Shown piece by piece: positions 31,934-40,155 of a stretch of 64,000 nucleotides of DNA. Each line of letters opens with the position of its first letter. Position 1 is the first letter of the stretch. Under the pieces are notes generated by a model that was given only the letters and a program-made list of their open reading frames with translations, made no database searches and was not told the origin of the DNA. Both the position numbers and the translations under genes were made by a program. The stretch spans positions 1 to 64,000 of the forward strand of contig NZ_PQGD01000016.1 in the NCBI RefSeq assembly GCF_002915575.1, read 5' to 3'. The DNA is from Superficieibacter electus (lineage in GTDB: Bacteria; Pseudomonadota; Gammaproteobacteria; Enterobacterales; Enterobacteriaceae).

Positions 31934-32554
31934 TTAGCGTGAAATAATCAGGTGAATGCCGAAGCCTGCAAACAGCACGCCTGCAAAACCATCTATCCAC
32001 TTCGCCAGACGCTGATAGCCGCGACGCATCGCCGGTAACGCAAATAAACTGGCTACCACCGTAAACCATGCCAGAGTTTCAACGGCAATTAACACAAAAA
32101 TACCCCAACGCTCCGGCGTTCCTACGCTATCACTAACAAACAGTGAAAAAACAGAGCCAAAGTAAATAATGGCTTTTGGATTGGCAAGGTTAGTCATGAG
32201 TCCTTTCAGGAAACTACGACCACCAGCCGCCAGCTCGACTTTCGGCGCATGCGCATCGTTCGTATCTTTTTTCAGCGCGCCACGCAGCATCTGGTAGCCC
32301 ATCCAGCACAGATACAGCCCACCGCCGACCATAATAATATTATGTAGCCAGGCCATTTTTTCGAGGATCAAATGCAGCCCCAGCAGCGCAACACCTGCCC
32401 AGACCATGACGCCACAGGTAATCCCCAGCACGCCCATCATGGCTTCTTTACGCGAGCGGCTGACGGCGGTCTGCGAAACAAAGAAAAAGTCCGGGCCGGG
32501 ACTCATCAGGGCGATGAGGTGCACAAAAGCCACGGTGAGAAAGAGCATTAACAT
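31934..32554 (-). CDS. rhtC: Threonine exporter RhtC
   Basis: RhtC is a 206-residue LysE-family exporter of threonine. MSPGPDFFFVSQTAVSRSRKEA and NLANPKAIIYFGSVFSLF are the family signatures, and about six hydrophobic helices are present. It is downstream of recQ (61-base gap) on the same strand as in E. coli and ends at a good terminator. Confidence 0.95.
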   Translation of the reverse strand: MLMLFLTVAFVHLIALMSPGPDFFFVSQTAVSRSRKEAMMGVLGITCGVMVWAGVALLGLHLILEKMAWLHNIIMVGGGLYLCWMGYQMLRGALKKDTNDAHAPKVELAAGGRSFLKGLMTNLANPKAIIYFGSVFSLFVSDSVGTPERWGIFVLIAVETLAWFTVVASLFALPAMRRGYQRLAKWIDGFAGVLFAGFGIHLIISR

Positions 32555-32615
32555 GGTTTACTCGCGGGAAAATAGTTCAGTGAGTCATCATCCTGGCACT
32601 TTTTGGCGCGGCTGA

Positions 32616-34442
32616 CTACTCATCATCATCGCCATCCACATGCGAGCGGATGAGCGCCATAAATTCTTTACCAAAACGTTCCAGTTTACGTACGCCCACC
32701 CCGTTAACGCTCAGCATCTCACTGGCTGAAACGGGCATCTGCTCGGCCATTTCGATAAGCGTCGCATCGTTAAACACCACATACGGCGGAATATTGCCTT
32801 CGTCAGCAATCGCTTTACGCAGCTTGCGCAGTTTGGCGAACAATTTGCGGTCGTAATTTCCTGTCGCTGCTTTCTGCATCACGCGGGGCTTCACCACCAC
32901 CACGCGCGGCACGGCAAGCATCAACGGTTCGCCGCGCAGGATCGGGCGCGCGGCGTCGGTAAGCTGTAACGCGGAGTGCTGGGCGATATTTTGTGTCACC
33001 ATGCCAAGATGGATCAATTGACGAATGACGCTCACCCAGTGCTCGTGGCTTTTGTCCCGCCCCATGCCATACACTTTCAGTTTATCGTGAGCAAACTCGC
33101 GGATGCGCTGGTTGTTCGCGCCACGAATAACTTCCACCACGTAGCCCATGCCAAAACGCTGGTTCACGCGGCCAATCGTTGAAAGTGCGATTTGTGCGTC
33201 ATTGGAGCCGTCGTACTGTTTGGGCGGATCAAGACAAATATCGCAGTTGCCGCAGGAAGCCTGGCGGCCTTCGCCGAAATAGTTAAGCAGCACCAGCCGA
33301 CGGCAGGTTTGCGCCTCGGCAAACGCGCCCATGGCGTTGAGCTTGTGGCGTTCAATATCCTGAAGCGGTCCGGCAGGCTTCTCTTCCAGACAGCGCCGCA
33401 GCCAGGCCATATCCGCCGGATCGTAAAACAACATCGCTTCCGCAGGCAGCCCGTCACGCCCGGCACGCCCCGTTTCCTGATAGTAGGATTCAATATTACG
33501 CGGAATATCGAAGTGCACCACAAAACGCACGTTAGGCTTGTTAATTCCCATCCCGAACGCCACTGTCGCCACCACAATTTGCAGATCGTCGCGCTGGAAT
33601 TTCTCCTGCACCCCGGCGCGCACGGTATTTTCCAGCCCCGCATGATAGGCGGCGGCGCTGAACCCCCGGCTTTGCAGACGTGCGGCGGTGTCTTCCACTT
33701 TTGCCCGGCTGTTACAGTAAATAATGCCGCATTTACCGCGCTGCTCCTGCACATAGCGCAGCAACTGATCGAGCGGCTTAAACTTCTCCATCAGCATGTA
33801 GCGAATATTAGGCCGGTCAAAGCTGCTGATCTGGATAAGAGGATCGTTGAGTCCCAGCAGCCTGACGATATCCAGACGGGTGGTATCGTCCGCCGTGGCG
33901 GTCAGTGCCATAAACGGCAGCGCCGGAAAACGCTGGCGCAGGTGCCCAAGCAGGGCATATTCCGGACGGAAATCGTGGCCCCACTGGGAGATACAGTGCG
34001 CTTCGTCTACCGCCAGCAGCACCGGGTTCCAGTGCGCGAGATGGTCGAGGAAGTTATCCAGCATCAGCCGCTCGGGGGCAATATAGAGCAGGCGGATCTC
34101 GCCGTTACGACAGCCCGCCATGACCTGCTGCTGCTGCTCGCGCGTCTGTGTGGAGTTCAGGCAGGCCGCCGCCACGCCGTTCGCCAGGAGCTGATCAACC
34201 TGATCCTTCATCAGCGAGATCAGCGGCGAAACTACCACGGTCAGGCCGTCGAGCAGAAGCGCAGGAATTTGATAACACAGCGATTTACCACCGCCGGTCG
34301 GCATAACAACCAGGCAATCGCGTCCCGCCAGCGCCGTGGCAATGATTTCTTCCTGGCCGGGGCGAAACTGCTGATAACCAAAGGTTTCCCGCAAGACCTG
34401 TTTAGCCAGCGACTCCTGATTCAATACTTCCGCCTGCGCCAC
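32616..34442 (-). CDS. recQ: ATP-dependent DNA helicase RecQ
   Basis: RecQ is a 3'-5' helicase of the RecF recombination pathway. The 608 residues are one to three shorter than E. coli. Walker A is PTGGGKSLC, motif II VDEAHCISQWGHDFRPEY, then motif VI QETGRAGRDG, the zinc cysteines (CRRL, CGNCDIC), winged helix and the C-terminal HRDC domain. A terminator from the upstream iron operon separates it, so it must use its own promoter in the 122-base gap. Confidence 0.97.
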   Translation of the reverse strand: MAQAEVLNQESLAKQVLRETFGYQQFRPGQEEIIATALAGRDCLVVMPTGGGKSLCYQIPALLLDGLTVVVSPLISLMKDQVDQLLANGVAAACLNSTQTREQQQQVMAGCRNGEIRLLYIAPERLMLDNFLDHLAHWNPVLLAVDEAHCISQWGHDFRPEYALLGHLRQRFPALPFMALTATADDTTRLDIVRLLGLNDPLIQISSFDRPNIRYMLMEKFKPLDQLLRYVQEQRGKCGIIYCNSRAKVEDTAARLQSRGFSAAAYHAGLENTVRAGVQEKFQRDDLQIVVATVAFGMGINKPNVRFVVHFDIPRNIESYYQETGRAGRDGLPAEAMLFYDPADMAWLRRCLEEKPAGPLQDIERHKLNAMGAFAEAQTCRRLVLLNYFGEGRQASCGNCDICLDPPKQYDGSNDAQIALSTIGRVNQRFGMGYVVEVIRGANNQRIREFAHDKLKVYGMGRDKSHEHWVSVIRQLIHLGMVTQNIAQHSALQLTDAARPILRGEPLMLAVPRVVVVKPRVMQKAATGNYDRKLFAKLRKLRKAIADEGNIPPYVVFNDATLIEMAEQMPVSASEMLSVNGVGVRKLERFGKEFMALIRSHVDGDDDE

Positions 34443-34461
34443 ATCGACTCCAACCGCCCAA

Positions 34462-34491
34462 AATAAAAACAGGCGCTATTTTCAGCGCCTG
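34462..34491 (-). terminator. Rho-independent terminator after the iron-uptake operon
   Basis: CAGGCGCT (34470-34477) pairs with AGCGCCTG (34484-34491). The minus strand continues TTTTTATTTTGG. It closes the transcription unit ending at 34565. Confidence 0.9.
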
Positions 34492-34564
34492 AGAAGGAAA
34501 CTGCAATGCCTGACATGAAATCATTCGAGCCTGCTTCCAGTTTTATGCAAAATCATCTGTAAAA

Positions 34565-35050
34565 TCAATGTTTCGCCAGACGAACAAAAGCATCCTGTAA
34601 TGCTGAAGGCGCGCGCACGCCCTGATGAACATCCACAACCTGCCCACGATTGTCGATCAGAATGGAGGTTGGCGTACCGATAACCTGATAGCGCTCCTGG
34701 GTAATTTTTAGCTGATCGCGCAGCACCGGATAGCTGATATGGTGCTTAGCCAGCAGTGATGCCACGCTGACTGAATCCGGGTCGGTATTAACGGCGACAA
34801 CCACAACCTCATCTTTCCACTGCTGGCTTAACGCCTGGAGCGTGTCCATTTCAGCCAGGCAGCCCCCGCAGCCGGAGGACCAGAAGTTCAGATAGATGCC
34901 TTTACCCTGCCAGCGCTGAAGACTGGCCTCATTGCCTTGCAGATCGAAAGCAGCCAGCGCGGGAGCGGCTTCGCCCAGTGCCAGTTTCTCCTCTTTACAG
35001 CCGCTCACGCTGACCAGCACCATCAGCAGGAAAATCTTAAGCCAGCGCAT
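34565..35050 (-). CDS. TlpA/thioredoxin-like lipoprotein of the fet iron operon
   Basis: This 161-residue predicted lipoprotein has signal peptide [13 protein letters not shown] and lipobox VSGC with C18. The thioredoxin-like fold carries FWSSGCGGC (C61, C64) and the cis-proline loop VIGTPTSILID. It probably acts as a periplasmic disulfide reductase or electron carrier; Campylobacter P19-FTR1 clusters end in similar proteins. ATG 35050 gives a proper signal peptide and overlaps the ATPase stop by 14 bases. It is the last gene of the operon. Confidence 0.82.
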   Translation of the reverse strand: MRWLKIFLLMVLVSVSGCKEEKLALGEAAPALAAFDLQGNEASLQRWQGKGIYLNFWSSGCGGCLAEMDTLQALSQQWKDEVVVVAVNTDPDSVSVASLLAKHHISYPVLRDQLKITQERYQVIGTPTSILIDNRGQVVDVHQGVRAPSALQDAFVRLAKH

Positions 35051-35732
35051 GGTGATTTTTCTCCTCGCCCAGATACTTACCGTGTTGCAGCCGCAGAATG
35101 CGATCGGCAAACTGACCCAGTGCCGGGTTATGCGTGACCATCACAATGGTGCGCCCCTGGCGGTGTAAATCTTTCAGTAAATCCAGCACCCGCTGCTCGT
35201 TCTCTTCATCCAGGTTGCCGGTCGGTTCGTCGGCAAAAATCACCGGGGGTTCGTTGACCAGCGCTCTGGCAATACACACCCGCTGCTGTTCGCCGCCGGA
35301 AAGCTGGCTCGGCAGGTGGGTCATCCGGTGCTCAAGTCCTACCTGTGCCAGTACAGCCCGCGCGGCGGCGGCGTCCACGACACTATGGTAATGCTGCGCC
35401 AGCATGATATTTTCCAGCGCCGTCAGAAACGGAATAAGATGAAACTGCTGGAAGACCAGGCCGATTTTTTGTGCGCGAAAACGCCGACGCCCTTCTTCAT
35501 CCAGCGCCGCGGCATCCGTCCCGTCCAGGATCACCTGCCCTTCACTGGCGGTATCAAGGCAGGTCAGAATATTCATTAGCGTGGTTTTACCGGAACCTGA
35601 CGCCCCCATAATCGCCACAAACTCACCGCGCGCGATGCGTAAATTGATATCATCCAGCGCGACCACATCGCCGAACCGCTTATACAAATGGCGCGTTTCA
35701 ATCGCTACCTGAGGCATATGCATGACGGTCAT
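35037..35732 (-). CDS. ABC transporter ATPase (MacB/LolD-type) of the fet iron operon
   Basis: This 231-residue ATPase has Walker A GASGSGKT (residues 43-50), Q-loop, signature [15 protein letters not shown], Walker B VIFADEPT and the H-loop MVTHN. It is of the MacB/LolD class that pairs with FtsX-fold permeases, two of which are directly upstream (4-base gap). Proteins of this type usually do mechanical work across the inner membrane rather than classical import. The substrate is not visible; context implies iron uptake or its redox machinery. Confidence 0.88.
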   Translation of the reverse strand: MTVMHMPQVAIETRHLYKRFGDVVALDDINLRIARGEFVAIMGASGSGKTTLMNILTCLDTASEGQVILDGTDAAALDEEGRRRFRAQKIGLVFQQFHLIPFLTALENIMLAQHYHSVVDAAAARAVLAQVGLEHRMTHLPSQLSGGEQQRVCIARALVNEPPVIFADEPTGNLDEENEQRVLDLLKDLHRQGRTIVMVTHNPALGQFADRILRLQHGKYLGEEKNHHALA

Positions 35733-35736
35733 GGCG

Positions 35737-36867
35737 TCACTCTCCTTTAAGCACTTTCGCCGGTTCGACGCTTACCGCGCGCCGCACCGGAACAATGGCC
35801 GCGAGCGCCGCGACCAGTAAAGACAGAATCAGGGTGATCGGCAGCACCGGCAGGCGCAACGAGATAGTGGCGTTAAAGACCGTCAGCCCGAGCAATTGCG
35901 CCAGCAGGTAGCCCAGCACCCATCCCGCGGCTACAGCCGCCAGAGCGATAATGCCGGTTTCCAGCAGCATCTGGCGGATGATATCGGCGTTACGCGATCC
36001 CAGGGCTTTTTGCAGCGCAAACTCGCGCGAACGCTCACTGACAATCGCCATCAGGGTGGTGTTCACACACAGCGATGAGAGCGCGAGAATGACCAGTGAA
36101 ACCAGCCCCATCAGCCCTTTGATTTTGTCCAGCACCTGCCCTTCTGACGCGGAGACTTTACGCACCGGGCGGACTTCCAGATCGGGGAATTGCTGTTGTA
36201 AACGCTGAGCATACCGTTCCACCTGTCCGACATCATTGCTCACGCTCAGCAGCCCGTGGCTGATGTTACCCGGCTGGCGTAGCCACGCCTGAGCCACATC
36301 CAGGCTGACAATAAGCATATTGTCGGTGGCATCGCCCGACTCAACGATCCCTTTCACGACCAGCTTTTTACGCGCGTTATGATCGACCAGAGTAATCACA
36401 TCGCCGGGTTTAACATTCAGACGTTCCGCCAGCTTCACGCCCACCATCGCATTGCGATCGTCAAAGCTGACGTTGATCCAGTCGCCGGTCACCTGCCAGT
36501 AGGGCACCAGTTTTTGCAGCGACTCAAACCACACGCCGACCATCACCACCTTCTCCAGTTCAGTACGCGCCATGCCGTACAGCCACGGGCTGGAACCATA
36601 AACCAGACCGTCAGGAGCCTGATCCAGAATAGTTTGTAGCGCTTCCTGCGGCATACCGGAGCCGTGGCCTGGACCGATATAAAAATTGGCCCCGAAGGTG
36701 CGCAGCTCTTCGCTCATCTTGGTATTGATATCAAACCAGACGGCGGAAAGGGCCGTCACGATAGTGGCCCCGACCATCAGCGCGGCAAAGACCACGCTGA
36801 CCCGCTGGAGCCGCAGACGCAGGGCCCGCCAGACCAGTAAAAACAGCATGTCATATTTAGCGGCCAT
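35737..36867 (-). CDS. FtsX-like ABC transporter permease (second) of the fet iron operon
   Basis: This 376-residue protein has the MacB layout: one N-terminal helix (about 13-35), a large periplasmic MacB_PCD domain (about 40-240) and three C-terminal helices in an FtsX domain, with EFALQKALGSRNADIIRQMLLE as the ATPase coupling helix. It overlaps the first permease by 11 bases; the pair probably forms a heterodimer driven by the adjacent ATPase. Confidence 0.87.
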   Translation of the reverse strand: MAAKYDMLFLLVWRALRLRLQRVSVVFAALMVGATIVTALSAVWFDINTKMSEELRTFGANFYIGPGHGSGMPQEALQTILDQAPDGLVYGSSPWLYGMARTELEKVVMVGVWFESLQKLVPYWQVTGDWINVSFDDRNAMVGVKLAERLNVKPGDVITLVDHNARKKLVVKGIVESGDATDNMLIVSLDVAQAWLRQPGNISHGLLSVSNDVGQVERYAQRLQQQFPDLEVRPVRKVSASEGQVLDKIKGLMGLVSLVILALSSLCVNTTLMAIVSERSREFALQKALGSRNADIIRQMLLETGIIALAAVAAGWVLGYLLAQLLGLTVFNATISLRLPVLPITLILSLLVAALAAIVPVRRAVSVEPAKVLKGE

Positions 36868-38140
36868 ACAGCACCTCTACCGGATAAAGCCGGGCTATGC
36901 GGCGCGCCGGGAACCAGGTGCCCAGCAGCGCGATCAATACTGCAATCACCAGTACGCAAGGCACGACGATCCATGCAAAATTGAGCGGGGCAGCAAACAG
37001 CATCAGCCCCATCGCTTTTGCCAGCCCCCATCCGGCAATACATCCCAGCGCACCGCCAGCCAGCCCGCTTGAGGCGGCTTCCATATAAAACAGCAGCAGG
37101 ATTTGCCACTGTCGCGCGCCGAGCGCCTTCATCAGGCCAATTTCCCGTGCGCGCTCCATGATGGTGCTGGTCATCAGTGAGGCAATACCCATGGCGGCGG
37201 CGGCCAGCGCAGCCAGCGTCACCACCGCCATCAGTAGCTGGATTTTGTCTATGACAATCCCTTCTGAGGCAGCGACCTGCCAGACCGGACGCACTTCCGC
37301 CCCGGAGATCGCCTCTTCCAGTTGATGAGCGATAGAGGAAACGTAGGCCGTGCAGTACCAGAGGTCATACTCTTCGGCGTTCAGTGCTTCAAGGTTTTCC
37401 CGCGCCCGGCGTGACAGCTCGTTTTCCGGCACCGTCAGGGCCGACACGCGGATCGTCTGTACCTTGCCGGGCAGGCCCAGCAGGGTCTGAACGACATGTA
37501 ACGGCATCACCAGTTGGTTATCTTCTTCACCGCCGCTGGATAAAATTCCGCTGACGAGCACCTGCTGCGTACGGTTGCCTGCCTGCAGCGTCAGCGAATC
37601 GCCGGCCTTCCAGCCGTATCGTTTTGCCAGCGCGTGTCCGACCAGAGTTTGCGCTACATCACCCGCCGGCTCCTGCGGCCACTTCCCGGCGACCTGCCAG
37701 AACGGGCTGACCGTGCGCTGCCCGGTTTGGTATCCCTCTTCATCCGGAATATTCACCGGCTGGCTGAAAAAGGTGCCCATAATCCGCACATCCTGCTGAT
37801 TAACCGTCACGTCGCCGCTCAGCGCGGGCGCAAAGCCAACGATGTTATTACGCCAGAAAATGTCTTTGATATTGGGTAGTTCCGCTTCATCAAGAAAATC
37901 CTGCCCGGAAAGCGGGCCGGATTTTTCGCTGAACAGATCAGGCAACGCCGCCTGTCCGGCTGGCTCAATCAGAATGTTTGCGCCGTAGGATTTCAGCTCG
38001 CGCGACATTTTATCGCCGATATCAATTGAGACCGCCAGCAGCGCAGATATCAGGCTGGACGCCAGAAACACGGTCAGGATCGCCAGCCCCTTGCGGCGCA
38101 CATTGCGGCCCCATGACTGGCGTAGCATTCGCCATAGCAT
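36857..38140 (-). CDS. FtsX-like ABC transporter permease (first) of the fet iron operon
   Basis: This 427-residue MacB-type permease has an N-terminal helix, a periplasmic domain of about 230 residues and three C-terminal helices with the coupling segment EIGLMKALGARQWQI. It differs clearly from the second permease in the periplasmic part, so the pair is not a recent duplication. It starts 2 bases after the DUF2318 gene stop. Confidence 0.87.
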   Translation of the reverse strand: MLWRMLRQSWGRNVRRKGLAILTVFLASSLISALLAVSIDIGDKMSRELKSYGANILIEPAGQAALPDLFSEKSGPLSGQDFLDEAELPNIKDIFWRNNIVGFAPALSGDVTVNQQDVRIMGTFFSQPVNIPDEEGYQTGQRTVSPFWQVAGKWPQEPAGDVAQTLVGHALAKRYGWKAGDSLTLQAGNRTQQVLVSGILSSGGEEDNQLVMPLHVVQTLLGLPGKVQTIRVSALTVPENELSRRARENLEALNAEEYDLWYCTAYVSSIAHQLEEAISGAEVRPVWQVAASEGIVIDKIQLLMAVVTLAALAAAAMGIASLMTSTIMERAREIGLMKALGARQWQILLLFYMEAASSGLAGGALGCIAGWGLAKAMGLMLFAAPLNFAWIVVPCVLVIAVLIALLGTWFPARRIARLYPVEVLYGR

Positions 38141-38142
38141 GA

Positions 38143-39522
38143 CTATTCCTCCCTTATTCCCGCAGGAACAAACTGTTCAGGCGCGTTACGGAAGCGGTTG
38201 TAGTTCGCCTCTGAGGCAAAGAACCAGGTTTTACCGCCGTAGCTATATTTAAATTCAGCGGCCGTATTGGTGAGAGTTGAACCGTCCACCGGATCGGTAA
38301 CGTTAATGGTCAGTACCGTTGAGAAGTAGTTCACGCCGGCCGCCAGCGACGCGCCGGGAATGGTCAGCTCTTTGTCATCATTACGCCAGTTTTCAATCGG
38401 CACCGGGTTACAACCGCCGGGCTTGCCAATTGACGGAATAAAAATATGCACGCCACAGGCGACACAAATCACCTGATTACCTTCCATCACATAACCTTGA
38501 TCGCCGCACAGCAGGCAGGCGTCAAAGACCACGCCGAAACGCAGTTTGTCGGGATAGCGGTTAATCACAAAAAAGCGTACCGCCTTACCGTCGTCCGCGA
38601 TCCAGACGAAACGGTGCAGCTTGCCATCACGCAGTTGCTCAACCGGCAGATGGATGTGCCCGTCGTTTGCCAGAGTGACCGGTTGTGCCTCGGACAGCCG
38701 TGGTGGTTGGGAAGCCACTAACGTCCACCATAGCTGACCGGCTATCACCACCGCCGCGCAGCCAAGGGTGACGAACAGCAAACGCAGCGCATTACGTCGC
38801 CGGGCCAATGCCAGACGATGCGCCACGGCCTCCTGCGTCTGCGCCGTCTCGCGGAAGTAGCGCGCCAGAGAAGGAAGCCAGCACAGGCACAGCGCCAGCA
38901 GCACTGCGGCTCCCGCCCAGTTATAGAGCGCCGCGTGATTGGTCACCCGCGCGACGAAGCTCAACAGCGGTTTCGCCAGGGGCACAATTTGCAGCTTCAT
39001 CATTAATAGCAGCAGATTACCGCTCAACGGCAGCCATAACATGACCACAATCACTGTCGCCAGCGGCCAGTACAGCCAGCGCATCCGCCGAATCAACATA
39101 CCGCACATCACCGCCGCCAGGCTGAGGATGCCAAACGCCATCACCAGCGCGCTCAGGTTCAACAGCAGATCGGTATTCAGGACATGGGTACTGGTGAGGC
39201 CGCCAAGGTTAGGTTCCAGCGCCCAGTGGCGGGCGGCGGCAAAGACAAGGATGCCCTGCCACAGGTAGCGCAGGCGGGTGGAAGCCCACCAAAAGCTCAG
39301 CAGAAAAAGGAAAGAAAGCAGGATTTCCGCGCACACCAGCAGGAGTTCAATCTGCCGTGAGCCGTGAAGGTAGAGGCCCACACAAAGTCCGGCGACCAGA
39401 GCGATGAGCAGCGTCCACAACAGCGGGCGCAGCGTCGGCGCATCATCACGGCTCCAGAGCACGCCGGACAGTAGCGAAATGCAAAAAAAGACCTGTAGCG
39501 TGGTAACAAAAAAATAGCTCAT
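38143..39522 (-). CDS. DUF2318 Fe-S-type membrane protein of the fet iron operon
   Basis: This 459-residue membrane protein has roughly eight hydrophobic helices in the first 270 residues, then a soluble DUF2318 domain with cysteine pairs CLLC (C336/C339) and CVAC (C353/C356) plus C371 in GGCNP, likely metal- or cluster-binding. The same protein follows P19 in Campylobacter iron clusters. A redox role (keeping iron ferrous or passing electrons) is an inference. ATG 39522 was chosen over one seven codons upstream because it begins the first helix directly. Confidence 0.82.
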   Translation of the reverse strand: MSYFFVTTLQVFFCISLLSGVLWSRDDAPTLRPLLWTLLIALVAGLCVGLYLHGSRQIELLLVCAEILLSFLFLLSFWWASTRLRYLWQGILVFAAARHWALEPNLGGLTSTHVLNTDLLLNLSALVMAFGILSLAAVMCGMLIRRMRWLYWPLATVIVVMLWLPLSGNLLLLMMKLQIVPLAKPLLSFVARVTNHAALYNWAGAAVLLALCLCWLPSLARYFRETAQTQEAVAHRLALARRRNALRLLFVTLGCAAVVIAGQLWWTLVASQPPRLSEAQPVTLANDGHIHLPVEQLRDGKLHRFVWIADDGKAVRFFVINRYPDKLRFGVVFDACLLCGDQGYVMEGNQVICVACGVHIFIPSIGKPGGCNPVPIENWRNDDKELTIPGASLAAGVNYFSTVLTINVTDPVDGSTLTNTAAEFKYSYGGKTWFFASEANYNRFRNAPEQFVPAGIREE

Positions 39523-39563
39523 AACATCCGTTCTGTACGGCAATAGAGAGTGGCAGAAACGTG

Positions 39564-39593
39564 CGACGGGACAACTAGGCAGTTATCCCGTCG
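39564..39593 (-). other. Intercistronic hairpin between fetP and the DUF2318 gene
   Basis: CGACGGGA (39564-39571) pairs perfectly with TCCCGTCG (39586-39593) in the 78-base gap after fetP. There is no T run, so it is more likely an mRNA end-protecting or processing element than a full terminator. It may favour fetMP expression over the distal genes. Confidence 0.5.
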
Positions 39594-39600
39594 TCCCGGC

Positions 39601-40128
39601 TTAATTCAGGCCGACATATTTAAATTCATAGCTGACATCAAACGGTTTCCACCAGCGACCCACGCCGGTTTCGCTGTCGGTATGGCGATGCATACCCGCT
39701 TTTGACGGCGGATCGATGTGATAGGTCACTTTGTAGTTACCCACGCCCATCATTTTGATGTTAGCGCCGTAGTGCGGGCCGTCGCTGGCAACCATTGGCA
39801 TAAAGGTGCCTTCCTGTTTTTCACCGGTATCGTTATTCACCAGGGTGTAGTTAATGGTCAGGAACGGAACCCACTCACCGGCACCGAAACCGTTTTTATT
39901 GCCTTCAACGGCATGAATATCAGCTTCCAGATGGATGTCTGATTTCGCCGCAGGCAGGCCCATGCCGCGCGGCTCCATATCAATCGGCTGCAAATAGACG
40001 GCGGCCAGTTCCATTTCATTCATCGTCACCGGCTCGCCCGCCGGATATTCTTTAAACGCCAGCGCGGCAGGAGCGGTAAAAATGCCGGCGATCACGGCGC
40101 TGGCAACCAGAGTTTTCTTGATGGTCAT
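39601..40128 (-). CDS. fetP: Periplasmic P19-family iron-binding protein FetP
   Basis: FetP/P19 proteins bind copper and iron in the periplasm and supply FTR1-type permeases. The 175-residue precursor has a signal peptide cleaved after about residue 24 (AALA). Mature residues with the expected metal ligands are EPRGMGLPAAKSDIHLEADIHA, MPMVASDGPHYGAN and GMHRHTD. It begins 27 bases after fetM, as in the E. coli F11 FetMP pair. Confidence 0.9.
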   Translation of the reverse strand: MTIKKTLVASAVIAGIFTAPAALAFKEYPAGEPVTMNEMELAAVYLQPIDMEPRGMGLPAAKSDIHLEADIHAVEGNKNGFGAGEWVPFLTINYTLVNNDTGEKQEGTFMPMVASDGPHYGANIKMMGVGNYKVTYHIDPPSKAGMHRHTDSETGVGRWWKPFDVSYEFKYVGLN

Positions 40129-40155
40129 TTGACATATCCTCTTGTCTTAAACGGG

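Noticed and set aside
33192-34466. Long open frame of 424 codons on the plus strand opposite recQ
   Set aside because: Recognisable RecQ motifs fill the minus strand; the plus frame has no domain, ribosome site or natural composition and is a shadow of the G+C-rich codon pattern.
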